Source: Streptomyces sp. Sge12
GTDB lineage: Bacteria; Actinomycetota; Actinomycetes; Streptomycetales; Streptomycetaceae
Assembly (NCBI RefSeq): GCF_002080455.1
Contig: NZ_CP020555.1
Location: 5,058,501-5,122,500 of the forward strand
Direction of reading: 5' to 3'
DNA length: 64,000 bases
The notes beneath the pieces are model-generated. The model was not told the origin of the DNA. It did not search any database and was given only the letters and a program-made list of their open reading frames with translations. Each line of letters opens with the position of its first letter. Positions within the stretch are counted from its first letter, which is position 1. This document shows positions 23,949-31,712 of the stretch, in pieces. Made by a program: the position numbers and the translations under genes.

Positions 23949-25993
23949 GCGGCCCCCTCCTCGTCCTCGTCGGGGGTGACGACGGCCAGGATCTGGTCCA
24001 TCGCGACCGTGGTGCCGGGGGTCACGTCCAGCTCGGTGACGGTGCCGGCGTGCGGGGCGGAGATGACGTGCTCCATCTTCATGGCCTCGACGACCAGGAG
24101 GCTCTGCCCGGCCTCGACCCGGTCGCCGACGGCGACCTTGACCACGGTGACGGTGCCGGGCATCGGGGCGGCGAGGCTGTTCGCGCCGCCGCGTCCGGCC
24201 CCGGTGAGGTGGGCCACGACGGGGTCGTACGCCTGCACGTGCCAGGAGTCGCCGTCGCGCCCGAGCCAGGTCCCCTCCGGGGAGGCGGCGTGGCTGAAGC
24301 GGTGCGTGACGCCGTCGAGTTCGACGGTGACCGTGTCGGGGGTGCGGGTGAGGATCCGGGCCCGGGCCGGTGCGCCGGGGCCCTGCCCCGGACCCCGCGC
24401 CTCAATCGCCGGCGAGGCTGAAAGTGCGAGCTCGGTGTCGGAGCCGGAACGCCGGCTACGGACCTCCACGGGGTCCTGGCCCGGAAGGCGGACGTGGTGC
24501 ACCGTCCAGGCGGGCGTACCGCCCAGGCGCCAGCCGCTCCCCGCGTCGAAGGGGTCGACCCACCCCTCCTGCCTCGGCTTCGTGAAGGGCTGCGCCAGCA
24601 GGGCTGCCGTCGCGTACACCTCGTCCGGGACCCCCTCCGGCAGGAGGGACGGCAGGTCGCGCTCCACCAGCCCGGTGTCGAGGTCGCCCGAGACCACGTC
24701 CGGGTGGTCCAGGAGCCTGCGCAGGAAGCCCGCATTGGTCTGCACACCCAGGATCACGGTGTCGGCCAGCGCCGCCCGCAGCATCCGCAGCGCGGTCGCG
24801 CGGTCCGGGCCGTGGACGATGACCTTGGACAGCATCGGGTCGTAGGTCGAGCCCACCGGAACGCCCGCCGTCAGGCCGGAGTCCGTCCGCACCGCACCGC
24901 CCGAGGGCTCGGACAGGGCCAGCACGGTGCCGCCGGACGGCAGGAACCCGCGCGCCGGGTCCTCCGCGCAGACGCGGGCCTCGATGGCGTGCCCGGTCAG
25001 CGTCACCTCGGACTGGTCGAAGCCCAGCGGTTCGCCCGCCGCCACCCGGAGCTGGAGCTCCACCAGGTCCAGCCCGGTGATCAGCTCCGTGACCGGGTGC
25101 TCGACCTGGAGGCGGGTGTTCATCTCCATGAAGTAGTAGGAGGAGGGGTCGCCGCCCGGGACGATGAACTCCACCGTGCCCGCGCCGACGTACCCGCAGG
25201 AGCGGGCCGCGTCGACCGCCGCCGCGCCCATCGCCGCCCGGGTCTTCTCGTCGAGCAGGACCGACGGCGCCTCCTCGATCACCTTCTGGTGCCGGCGCTG
25301 CAGCGAGCACTCGCGCTCGCCGAGGTGCACCACATGGCCGTGGGCGTCCGCCAGCACCTGGATCTCGATGTGCCGCGGCCGGTCCACCCACCGCTCGACC
25401 AGCAGGGTGTCGTCCCCGAAGGAGGACCGCGCCTCGCGGCGGGCCGCCGCGATCTCCTCGGCCAGCACCGCCTCGTCGCGCACCAGGCGCATGCCCTTGC
25501 CGCCGCCGCCCGCCGAGGGCTTGAGCAGCACCGGCATGCCGATCTCCGCGGCCGCGGCCGCCAGTTCGGCGTCGGTCAGGCCGCTGCCGGAGGAGCCCGG
25601 TACGACGGGCACGCCCGCCGCCTTCACGGTCTCCTTGGCGCGGATCTTGTCGCCCATCAGGGAGATCGCCGAAGCGGGCGGCCCGATGAAGGCCAGGCCG
25701 GCGTCGGCGCAGGCCTGCGCGAAGGCCGCGTTCTCGGCGAGGAAGCCGTAGCCGGGGTGGACGGCCTCGGCGCCGGTGCGGCGCGCGGCATCCAGCAGCC
25801 GCTCCACCGAGAGGTAGCTCTCGGCGGCCGCTGCCGGACCGATCCGGACGGCCGTGTCGGCCTCCCGGACATGGCGGGCGTCCGCGTCGGCGTCGCTGAA
25901 GACGGCCACGGAGCGGATGCCGAGCTGCCGCAGGGTACGGATGACCCGGACCGCGATCTCGCCCCGGTTCGCCACCAGAACAGTGCTGAACAT
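23945..25993 (-). CDS. mccA: Methylcrotonyl-CoA carboxylase biotin-carrying alpha subunit
   Basis: The subunit carboxylates its own biotin with ATP and bicarbonate and passes CO2 to the beta subunit. It has a biotin carboxylase domain (about 1-450, with GGGGKGMRLV and EMNTRLQVEHPVTE), a linker/BT region and a biotinyl domain with the lysine in VEAMKMEH near the C-terminus. I use ATG 25993 (MFSTVLVANRGEIA) with GAGGA nine bases upstream; the frame also opens at GTG 26008. Residues about 520-542 (including SASPAIEARGPGQGPGAPAR) are encoded by a dispersed palindromic repeat and have no place in the family alignment. Propionyl-CoA carboxylase is an alternative, but the neighbours favour methylcrotonyl-CoA. 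Confidence 0.9.
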   Translation of the reverse strand: MFSTVLVANRGEIAVRVIRTLRQLGIRSVAVFSDADADARHVREADTAVRIGPAAAAESYLSVERLLDAARRTGAEAVHPGYGFLAENAAFAQACADAGLAFIGPPASAISLMGDKIRAKETVKAAGVPVVPGSSGSGLTDAELAAAAAEIGMPVLLKPSAGGGGKGMRLVRDEAVLAEEIAAARREARSSFGDDTLLVERWVDRPRHIEIQVLADAHGHVVHLGERECSLQRRHQKVIEEAPSVLLDEKTRAAMGAAAVDAARSCGYVGAGTVEFIVPGGDPSSYYFMEMNTRLQVEHPVTELITGLDLVELQLRVAAGEPLGFDQSEVTLTGHAIEARVCAEDPARGFLPSGGTVLALSEPSGGAVRTDSGLTAGVPVGSTYDPMLSKVIVHGPDRATALRMLRAALADTVILGVQTNAGFLRRLLDHPDVVSGDLDTGLVERDLPSLLPEGVPDEVYATAALLAQPFTKPRQEGWVDPFDAGSGWRLGGTPAWTVHHVRLPGQDPVEVRSRRSGSDTELALSASPAIEARGPGQGPGAPARARILTRTPDTVTVELDGVTHRFSHAASPEGTWLGRDGDSWHVQAYDPVVAHLTGAGRGGANSLAAPMPGTVTVVKVAVGDRVEAGQSLLVVEAMKMEHVISAPHAGTVTELDVTPGTTVAMDQILAVVTPDEDEEGAA
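24372..24425 (-). repeat. Dispersed palindromic repeat inside mccA
   Basis: On the minus strand the segment contains CAGCCTCGCCGGCGATTGAG followed by GCGCGGGG and a hairpin, CCGGGGC (24375-24381) with GCCCCGG (24385-24391). I recognise this as a repeat common between Streptomyces genes. The same core occurs at 62292-62320 in iolB with one base difference over about 28 bases. Confidence 0.75.
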
Positions 25994-26009
25994 CAGTGAG
26001 GTCCTCACG

Positions 26010-27626
26010 TCACATACGGAAGATGCCGAAGCCCGAGTCGCCCAGCGGGGCGTTCGCGCACGCGGTCAGGGCCAGTCCCAGCACCTGCCGGGTTTCCATC
26101 GGGTCGATGACCCCGTCGTCCCACAGCCGCGCGGTGGCGTAGTAGGCGTTGCCCTGCTCCTCGTACTGCGCGCGGACCGGGGCCTTGAAGGCCTCCTCGT
26201 CCTCGGCGGGCCACTCCTGGCCCGCGCCCTCGATCTGGTCGCGCTTGACCGTGGCGAGCACCGAGGCCGCCTGCTCCCCGCCCATCACGGAGATCTTGGC
26301 GTTGGGCCACATCCACAGGAAGCGGGGCGAGTACGCCCGGCCGCACATCGAGTAGTTGCCGGCGCCGTACGAGCCGCCGACCACCACCGTCAGCTTCGGC
26401 ACCCGGGTGCAGGCCACCGCCGTCACCATCTTGGCGCCGTGCTTGGCGATGCCGCCGGCCTCGTAGTCCTTGCCGACCATGAAGCCGGAGATGTTCTGGA
26501 GGAAGAGCAGCGGGATGCCGCGCTGGTCGCACAGCTCGATGAAGTGCGCGCCCTTCTGCGCGGACTCGGCGAACAGGATGCCGTTGTTGGCGATGATGCC
26601 GACCGGGTGGCCGTGGATCCGGGCGAAGCCGGTGACCAGCGTCTGGCCGAACTCGGACTTGAACTCCTGGAAGCGGGAGCCGTCCACGATCCGCGCGATG
26701 ATCTCGCGGGCGTCGTACGGGGTGCGCGAGTCGACGGGGACCGCGCCGTAGAGCCCGTACGGGTCCACCTTGGGCTCCTCCGGAGCCTCGACCGACCAGG
26801 GCAGGGCCCCGCGCTCGGGCAGGGTCGCCACGATGTTCCGTACGATCCGCAGCGCGTGCGCGTCGTCCTCCGCGAGGTGGTCGGTCACGCCGGAGATCCG
26901 GGAGTGGACCTCGCCGCCGCCGAGCTCCTCGGCCGTGACCACCTCACCGGTCGCGGCCTTCACCAGCGGCGGGCCGCCGAGGAAGATCGTGCCCTGGTTG
27001 CGGACGATGACGGCCTCGTCGCTCATGGCCGGTACGTAGGCCCCGCCCGCCGTGCAGGAGCCGAGGACGGCGGCGATCTGCGGGATGCCGGCCCCCGACA
27101 TGCGGGCCTGGTTGTAGAAGATGCGGCCGAAGTGCTCCCGGTCGGGGAAGACCTCGTCCTGCATGGGGAGGAAGGCGCCGCCCGAGTCGACCAGGTAGAG
27201 GCAGGGGAGACGGTTCTCCAGAGCCACCTCCTGGGCGCGCAGGTGCTTCTTGACGGTCATCGGGTAGTACGTGCCGCCCTTGACGGTGGCGTCGTTCGCG
27301 ACGATCACGCACTCGCGGCCGCTGACCCGGCCGATGCCCGCGATGACCCCGGCGGCGGGGGCCGCGCCCCCGTACATCCCCTCGGCGGCCAGCGGGGCCA
27401 GCTCCAGGAAGGGCGACCCTGGGTCGAGGAGGGTGTCCACGCGGTCGCGCGGGAGGAGCTTCCCGCGGGCGGTGTGGCGGGCGCGGGCCTTCTCGCCGCC
27501 ACCGAGCCGGGCCGCGTCGAGCCGGGCGCGCAGGCCCTCGGTCAGCTCGCGGTGGGCGGCCTCGTTGGTCCGCCAGGCCTCGGACGCCGGGTCCGCGGCG
27601 CTCGTCAGCACTGGTGCCTGCTGCAT
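26010..27626 (-). CDS. mccB: Methylcrotonyl-CoA carboxylase carboxyltransferase beta subunit
   Basis: This 538-residue carboxyltransferase moves CO2 from biotin to 3-methylcrotonyl-CoA. Two crotonase-like halves are visible, with the acyl-CoA segment GSCTAGGAYVPAMSDE and the second-half segment GGSYGAGNYSMCGRAYSPRF typical of MCC rather than propionyl-CoA carboxylase. ATG 27626 has AAGGGAG eight bases upstream. It is the first gene of the leftward operon and begins 30-76 bases from two TetR-type operators. Confidence 0.92.
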   Translation of the reverse strand: MQQAPVLTSAADPASEAWRTNEAAHRELTEGLRARLDAARLGGGEKARARHTARGKLLPRDRVDTLLDPGSPFLELAPLAAEGMYGGAAPAAGVIAGIGRVSGRECVIVANDATVKGGTYYPMTVKKHLRAQEVALENRLPCLYLVDSGGAFLPMQDEVFPDREHFGRIFYNQARMSGAGIPQIAAVLGSCTAGGAYVPAMSDEAVIVRNQGTIFLGGPPLVKAATGEVVTAEELGGGEVHSRISGVTDHLAEDDAHALRIVRNIVATLPERGALPWSVEAPEEPKVDPYGLYGAVPVDSRTPYDAREIIARIVDGSRFQEFKSEFGQTLVTGFARIHGHPVGIIANNGILFAESAQKGAHFIELCDQRGIPLLFLQNISGFMVGKDYEAGGIAKHGAKMVTAVACTRVPKLTVVVGGSYGAGNYSMCGRAYSPRFLWMWPNAKISVMGGEQAASVLATVKRDQIEGAGQEWPAEDEEAFKAPVRAQYEEQGNAYYATARLWDDGVIDPMETRQVLGLALTACANAPLGDSGFGIFRM

Positions 27627-27655
27627 CGGTCGAGCTCCCTTGCTCGGTGCACGCT

Positions 27656-27671
27656 GTTAATAAGCGTTAAC
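27656..27671. promoter_or_regulatory. TetR-type operator, copy 1
   Basis: GTTAATAAGCGTTAAC is an imperfect 16-bp inverted repeat 30 bases before mccB. It matches copy 2 at 13 of 16 positions. Confidence 0.7.
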
Positions 27672-27686
27672 GCATGTACGGCTTAG

Positions 27687-27702
27687 GTTAACGAGCGCTA
27701 AC
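27687..27702. promoter_or_regulatory. TetR-type operator, copy 2
   Basis: GTTAACGAGCGCTAAC is an inverted repeat with one mismatch, 31 bp from copy 1 (about three helical turns) and 24 bases before the tetR start. The pair probably controls both directions. Confidence 0.7.
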
Positions 27703-27725
27703 GGCCCTGTCTAGAATGGTTTCCC

Positions 27726-28304
27726 ATGAGCACCAGAGCGGCCGCCCCCACCCGTCGCGAGCAGATCCTCAGTGAGGCCGCTCGTCTCTTCGCAGCACGC
27801 GGATTCCACGGAGTCGGCGTCGACGAGATAGGGGCCGCGGTGGGCATCAGCGGCCCCGGCCTGTACCGGCACTTCGCGGGCAAGGACGCCATGCTGGCCG
27901 AGCTGCTCGTCGGCATCAGCGAGCGGCTGCTGACCGGCGGCCGGCACCGGGTGGCCGAGGCCGCGGGCGCCCCGGAGCGGGTCCTGTCCTCCCTCATCGA
28001 CGGGCACATCGACTTCGCGCTCGACGACCAGGCGCTGATCACCCTGCACGACCGGGAGCTCGACCGGCTGCGGGAGGCCGACCGCAAGCTCGTACGGCAG
28101 CTGCAGCGCCAGTACGTGGAGCTGTGGGTGGAGGTCGTACGGGAGCTGCACCCGCAGGTCGGCGAGGCCGAGGTACGGGTCGCCGTGCACGCGGTGTTCG
28201 GCCTGCTCAACTCGACCCCGCACCTGGCGGCGCTGGGGCGCGAGGCCACGGAAGCGCTGCTGCGGCGCCTCGCGCACGGCGCGTTCGGGGCGCTGTCGGC
28301 ATGA
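27726..28304 (+). CDS. TetR-family regulator of the leucine-catabolism operon
   Basis: This 192-residue repressor has the TetR helix-turn-helix at about residues 8-55 (AARLFAARGFHGVGVDEIG and SGPGLYRHFAGKDAML) and a helical ligand domain. It is divergent from mccB across 99 bases that hold two operator-like repeats, so it likely represses the mccB-mccA-hmgL-acdH operon and itself. The ligand may be a branched acyl-CoA, which is inferred only from context. Confidence 0.88.
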   Translation: MSTRAAAPTRREQILSEAARLFAARGFHGVGVDEIGAAVGISGPGLYRHFAGKDAMLAELLVGISERLLTGGRHRVAEAAGAPERVLSSLIDGHIDFALDDQALITLHDRELDRLREADRKLVRQLQRQYVELWVEVVRELHPQVGEAEVRVAVHAVFGLLNSTPHLAALGREATEALLRRLAHGAFGALSA

Positions 28305-28369
28305 GCCGGGGTGTCCGCCGACCGGAATGGACGCGCCGGCTCCGGCCCGGCGGCGGCAGAATGGCCCGT

Positions 28370-29164
28370 ATGCCGAAGCCGATAGAGACGCCGAGCCGTG
28401 CCGAACTCATCGACCACCTGGTCCGCACGCGGATCGCGGGACAGGTGGCGACCCCGCGCGAGAACAACCTCAGCCACTACCGCAAGCTCGCCAACGGCGA
28501 CCGGCACTACTGGCTCGGGCTGGAGCTGGGGGACCGCTGGGCGGACGAGCAGGACGTGCTCGCGGTGATGGCGGAGCGGTGCGGGGTGGTGGACGACCCC
28601 GAGTTCCGCTACGGCCAGGACACCATCGACCCGGAGCTGACCGTGGCCGGCCTGGACCGGCTGGCGGCCCGGCTGCGCAAGGCGGCGCTGGACCGGCAGA
28701 GCGTGCTGTTCGCCACCGGCCACCCGGGCGGCCTGCTGGACGTCCACCGGGCGACGGCGGCGGCCCTGCGCGCGGCGGGCTGCGAGATCGTCGAGATCCC
28801 CCGCGGGCTGGTGGCGGACGAGGGCTCGGTGTGGCAGTTCGCCGACGTCGCGGTCCTGGAGCGGGGCGCGACGCTGTGGCACACCCACTCACCGGAGCCG
28901 ATGGCCGCGATCCTGGACGGCCTGACGGCCGAGAACCGCCCGCAGCCGGACCTGATCGTCGCCGACCACGGCTGGGCGGGCTGCGCGGCCCAGCGCGGCC
29001 TGGACGCCGTCGGCTACGCCGACTGCAACGACCCGGCGCTCTTCCTCGGCGAGGCCGAGGGCACCCTCCAGGTCGCGATCCCGCTGGACGACCACGTCCG
29101 CGACCCCCGCTTCTACGACCCGATGGTGGCGTACCTCCTGGACGCGGCGGGCCTGACGGCCTAG
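28370..29164 (+). CDS. Conserved actinobacterial protein, often annotated phosphatase
   Basis: The 264-residue product has no signal peptide or membrane segment. Recognisable stretches are NLSHYRKLANGDRHYWLGLE, FATGHPGGLLDVHR and LIVADHGWAGCAAQ, which recall proteins labelled phosphatase in Streptomyces genomes; I cannot confirm that activity. The start is ATG 28370 or ATG 28361; neither has a good ribosome site. The TAG stop lies in the CTAG that begins the 168-bp palindrome. Confidence 0.7.
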   Translation: MPKPIETPSRAELIDHLVRTRIAGQVATPRENNLSHYRKLANGDRHYWLGLELGDRWADEQDVLAVMAERCGVVDDPEFRYGQDTIDPELTVAGLDRLAARLRKAALDRQSVLFATGHPGGLLDVHRATAAALRAAGCEIVEIPRGLVADEGSVWQFADVAVLERGATLWHTHSPEPMAAILDGLTAENRPQPDLIVADHGWAGCAAQRGLDAVGYADCNDPALFLGEAEGTLQVAIPLDDHVRDPRFYDPMVAYLLDAAGLTA

Positions 29165-29328
29165 GCCGTCTCTTCCGGATCTTGTCGGGCCCGGTCCGCC
29201 CGGCACGGCACCTCGCCGCGTTGTCGGGGCGCCCGAGTACGTCCAGTACACGGGCGCCCCTCCGCCTTGCGATGTACCGCGCCGGACGACCCGGGCTGAT
29301 CCGACAAGATCCGAAAGAGACGTCCTAG
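29161..29328. repeat. 168-bp near-palindromic element with CTAG ends (MITE-like)
   Basis: The outer 28 bases (29161-29188) and the reverse complement of 29301-29328 agree at 26 positions. Homology of the arms continues inward with small gaps to a central 10-bp perfect stem, GGGGCGCCCG (29226-29235) with CGGGCGCCCC (29251-29260). Both ends carry CTAG, the target sequence of some IS5-group elements. No coding sequence is present. It provides the stop codon of the gene before it. Confidence 0.8.
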
Positions 29329-29344
29329 GGCGCGGTGCACGGCG

Positions 29345-29379
29345 AGAAGCCCCGGCCGGTGTCCCCGGCCGGGGCTTCT
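29345..29379 (-). terminator. Terminator after tesB
   Basis: AGAAGCCCCGGCCGG (29345-29359) pairs perfectly with CCGGCCGGGGCTTCT (29365-29379). It lies about 60 bases downstream of the leftward tesB gene. Confidence 0.85.
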
Positions 29380-29400
29380 TCTGTCATCACTGCCTGCCGC

Positions 29401-29436
29401 GATCCGGACGCGGATTCGGACGCGGAGCCGGACGCG
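29401..29436. repeat. 12-bp tandem repeat at the end of tesB
   Basis: Three units of the form GANNCGGACGCG follow one another (29401-29412, 29413-29424, 29425-29436) and end exactly at the tesB stop codon (29437-29439). Confidence 0.85.
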
Positions 29437-30315
29437 TCATGCGCGCGGGACGCGGACGACACCCTCCTGGATGACCGTCACGGCCAGCCGGCCGTCCTGC
29501 GTCCAGATGCGGGCCTGGCCGAGGCCGCGGCCCGCGGCCGCCGAGGGCGACTCCTGGTCGTACAGCAGCCATTCGTCCGCACGGAACGGCCGGTGGAACC
29601 ACATCGCGTGGTCCAGCGAGGCGCCGACCACGTCGCCCACCGCCCAGCCGCCCCGGCCGTGCGCGAGCAGCACCGAGTCCAGCAGGGTCATGTCGGAGAC
29701 GTAGGTGGCCAGGCAGGTGTGCAGCAGCGGATCGTCGCCGTCCAGCTTGCCGGCCGTACGGAACCACACCTGCGAGCGCGGCTCCACGGGCTCGCCGACG
29801 CTGCCCCAGGGCGGGGTCGTGGCGTAGCGCAGGTCCACCGCCTCGCGGGTCTCGATCAGCCGCTCCACCGTGCCGGGATCGCGGAAGATCTCCCGGTACG
29901 CGGGCAGCGACTCGGCCGCGGTGGGCAGGGTCTCCGGGTCGGGGGCCGACGGCATCGCGACCTGGTGGTCGAGGCCGTCCTCGTACTTCTGGAACGACGC
30001 GGAGAGGTGGAAGATCGGCTGTCCGTGCTGGACGGCGACGACCCGGCGCGTGGTGAAGGAGCGGCCGTCGCGGATCCGGTCCACCGAGTACACGATGGGC
30101 GCGCCGGTGTCCCCGGTGCGCAAGAAGTACGAGTGCAGCGAGTGGGCGGTGCGGTCCGCGGGGACGGTCCGCCCGGCCGCGACCAGCGCCTGGGCCGCGA
30201 CCTGACCGCCGAAGACGCGCGGCACCAGGGAAGGCCTGCTGGTGCCGCGGAAGATGTTCTCCTCGATCTGCTCGAGGTCGAGCAGATCGAGGAGGGACGT
30301 CAGTGCCTCGTTCAT
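29437..30315 (-). CDS. tesB: Acyl-CoA thioesterase II
   Basis: TesB hydrolyses medium- and long-chain acyl-CoA to free acid and CoA. The 292-residue protein has the double hot-dog arrangement, with RVFGGQVAAQALVAAGRTV in the first half and SLDHAMWFHRPFRADEWLLY in the second, where the catalytic Asp lies. It is 27 bases downstream of an acyl-CoA dehydrogenase gene, so the two form a small fatty-acid operon. Confidence 0.93.
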   Translation of the reverse strand: MNEALTSLLDLLDLEQIEENIFRGTSRPSLVPRVFGGQVAAQALVAAGRTVPADRTAHSLHSYFLRTGDTGAPIVYSVDRIRDGRSFTTRRVVAVQHGQPIFHLSASFQKYEDGLDHQVAMPSAPDPETLPTAAESLPAYREIFRDPGTVERLIETREAVDLRYATTPPWGSVGEPVEPRSQVWFRTAGKLDGDDPLLHTCLATYVSDMTLLDSVLLAHGRGGWAVGDVVGASLDHAMWFHRPFRADEWLLYDQESPSAAAGRGLGQARIWTQDGRLAVTVIQEGVVRVPRA

Positions 30316-30342
30316 GGGTGAAGGCTAAGCGCCCGAACTTTC

Positions 30343-31500
30343 CTAGAGGCCCATGGACTTGGCGATGATGGACTTCATGACCTCGCTGGTGCCGCCGTAG
30401 ATGCGGTTCACGCGGTTGTCGGCGTACAGGCGTGCGATCGGGTACTCGTTCATGTACCCGTAACCGCCGTGCAGCTGGAGGCACTTGTCGATCACGCGGT
30501 GCGCGACCTCGGTGCAGAACAGCTTGGCGGAGGCGGCCTCGGCGGCGGTCAGCTCGCCGGCGTCCAGGGCCTCCAGGGCGCGGTCGGCGACGGCCTCGGC
30601 GGCGTCCACCTCGGCCTGGCAGGCGGCCAGCTCGAACTTGGTGTTCTGGAAGTGGGCGACCGGCTTGCCGAAGACGGTGCGCTCGGTCACGTACTGCTGG
30701 GCGAACCGGATGGCGGCCTTGGCCTGCGCGTAGGCGCCGAAGGCGATGCCCCAGCGCTCGGAGGGCAGGTTGGCGCCGAGGTAGTAGAAGCCCTTGTTCT
30801 CCTCGCCGAGCAGGTCCTCGACCGGGACCTTCACGTCGACGAACGCCAGCTCGGCGGTGTCGGAGGTGCGCAGGCCCAGCTTGTCCAGCTTGCGGCCGAT
30901 GGAGTAGCCCTCGGACTTGGTGTCCACGGCGAAGAGGGAGATGCCGAAGCGGCGGTCCTCGGCGCTCGGGGCGGAGGTGCGGGCGCAGACGATCACGCGG
31001 TCGGCGTGCACGCCACCGGTGATGAAGGTCTTGGAGCCGTTGAGGACGTAGTGCGTGCCGTCCTCGGAGAGCTTGGCGGTGGTCTTCATGCCCGCGACGT
31101 CGGAGCCGGTGCCCGGCTCGGTCATCGCGAGGGCCCACATCTCCTCGCCGGAGACGAACTTCGGCAGGTAGCGCTTCTTCTGCTCGTCGTCGGCCAGCAT
31201 CTTGATGTAGGGCAGGGCGAGCAGCACGTGCACGCCGGAGCCGCCGAAGTTGACGCCCGCGCGGGAGGTCTCTTCGTAGAGGACGGCCTCGAACTTGTGG
31301 GTGTCCAGGCCCGCGCCGCCGAACTCCTCGGGCACGTTGATGCCGAACACGCCCAGCTCGCCGAGCTTGTAGTAGAAGTCGCGCGGCGCCTGGCCGGCCG
31401 CGAACCACTCGTCGTAGACCGGGACGACCTCGGCCTCGATGAAGGCGCGGATGGTCTCGCGGAATGCCTCGTGGTCCTCGCTGAAAACGGTACGGCGCAC
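30343..31500 (-). CDS. Acyl-CoA dehydrogenase
   Basis: This 385-residue FAD-dependent enzyme catalyses the first oxidation of beta-oxidation. It has the motifs WALAMTEPGTGSDVAGMKT and LHGGYGYMNEYPIARLYAD. I set the start at GTG 31500 (VRRTVFSEDHEAF) because GGGAG lies six bases upstream; the frame runs on to an ATG at 31536 with no ribosome site. It is followed by tesB. Chain-length preference is unknown. Confidence 0.9.
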   Translation of the reverse strand: MRRTVFSEDHEAFRETIRAFIEAEVVPVYDEWFAAGQAPRDFYYKLGELGVFGINVPEEFGGAGLDTHKFEAVLYEETSRAGVNFGGSGVHVLLALPYIKMLADDEQKKRYLPKFVSGEEMWALAMTEPGTGSDVAGMKTTAKLSEDGTHYVLNGSKTFITGGVHADRVIVCARTSAPSAEDRRFGISLFAVDTKSEGYSIGRKLDKLGLRTSDTAELAFVDVKVPVEDLLGEENKGFYYLGANLPSERWGIAFGAYAQAKAAIRFAQQYVTERTVFGKPVAHFQNTKFELAACQAEVDAAEAVADRALEALDAGELTAAEAASAKLFCTEVAHRVIDKCLQLHGGYGYMNEYPIARLYADNRVNRIYGGTSEVMKSIIAKSMGL

Positions 31501-31712
31501 GGCCGGCTCCCTTCGGTCGCGGCGGTCCGCCGCCATGCCTAAGCGCTTGCTCAGCTTAAGTTACCGGCCAGTCAAACTGGCTGTCCAGAGCGGAAGCACC
31601 ATGGAAAGCGTGGGGTGGCTCACCCCGGCCCCCCGGCGGCGGCCGCGACGGAGGCCACGACGGTGGCCGCGGCGGAGGGGGCGGCGGAGGGGGCGCGTCC
31701 TGCGACCCGCCC
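31501..31712. promoter_or_regulatory. Promoter region of the acyl-CoA dehydrogenase gene, with inverted repeats
   Basis: The stretch holds TAAGC (31540-31544) with GCTTA (31554-31558), the perfect repeat GCCAGT (31567-31572) with ACTGGC (31576-31581), and a terminator-like hairpin GGGGTG (31612-31617) with CACCCC (31621-31626) that may end the leftward pucR gene's neighbour transcript or act as leader structure. I see no gene here. Confidence 0.4.
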
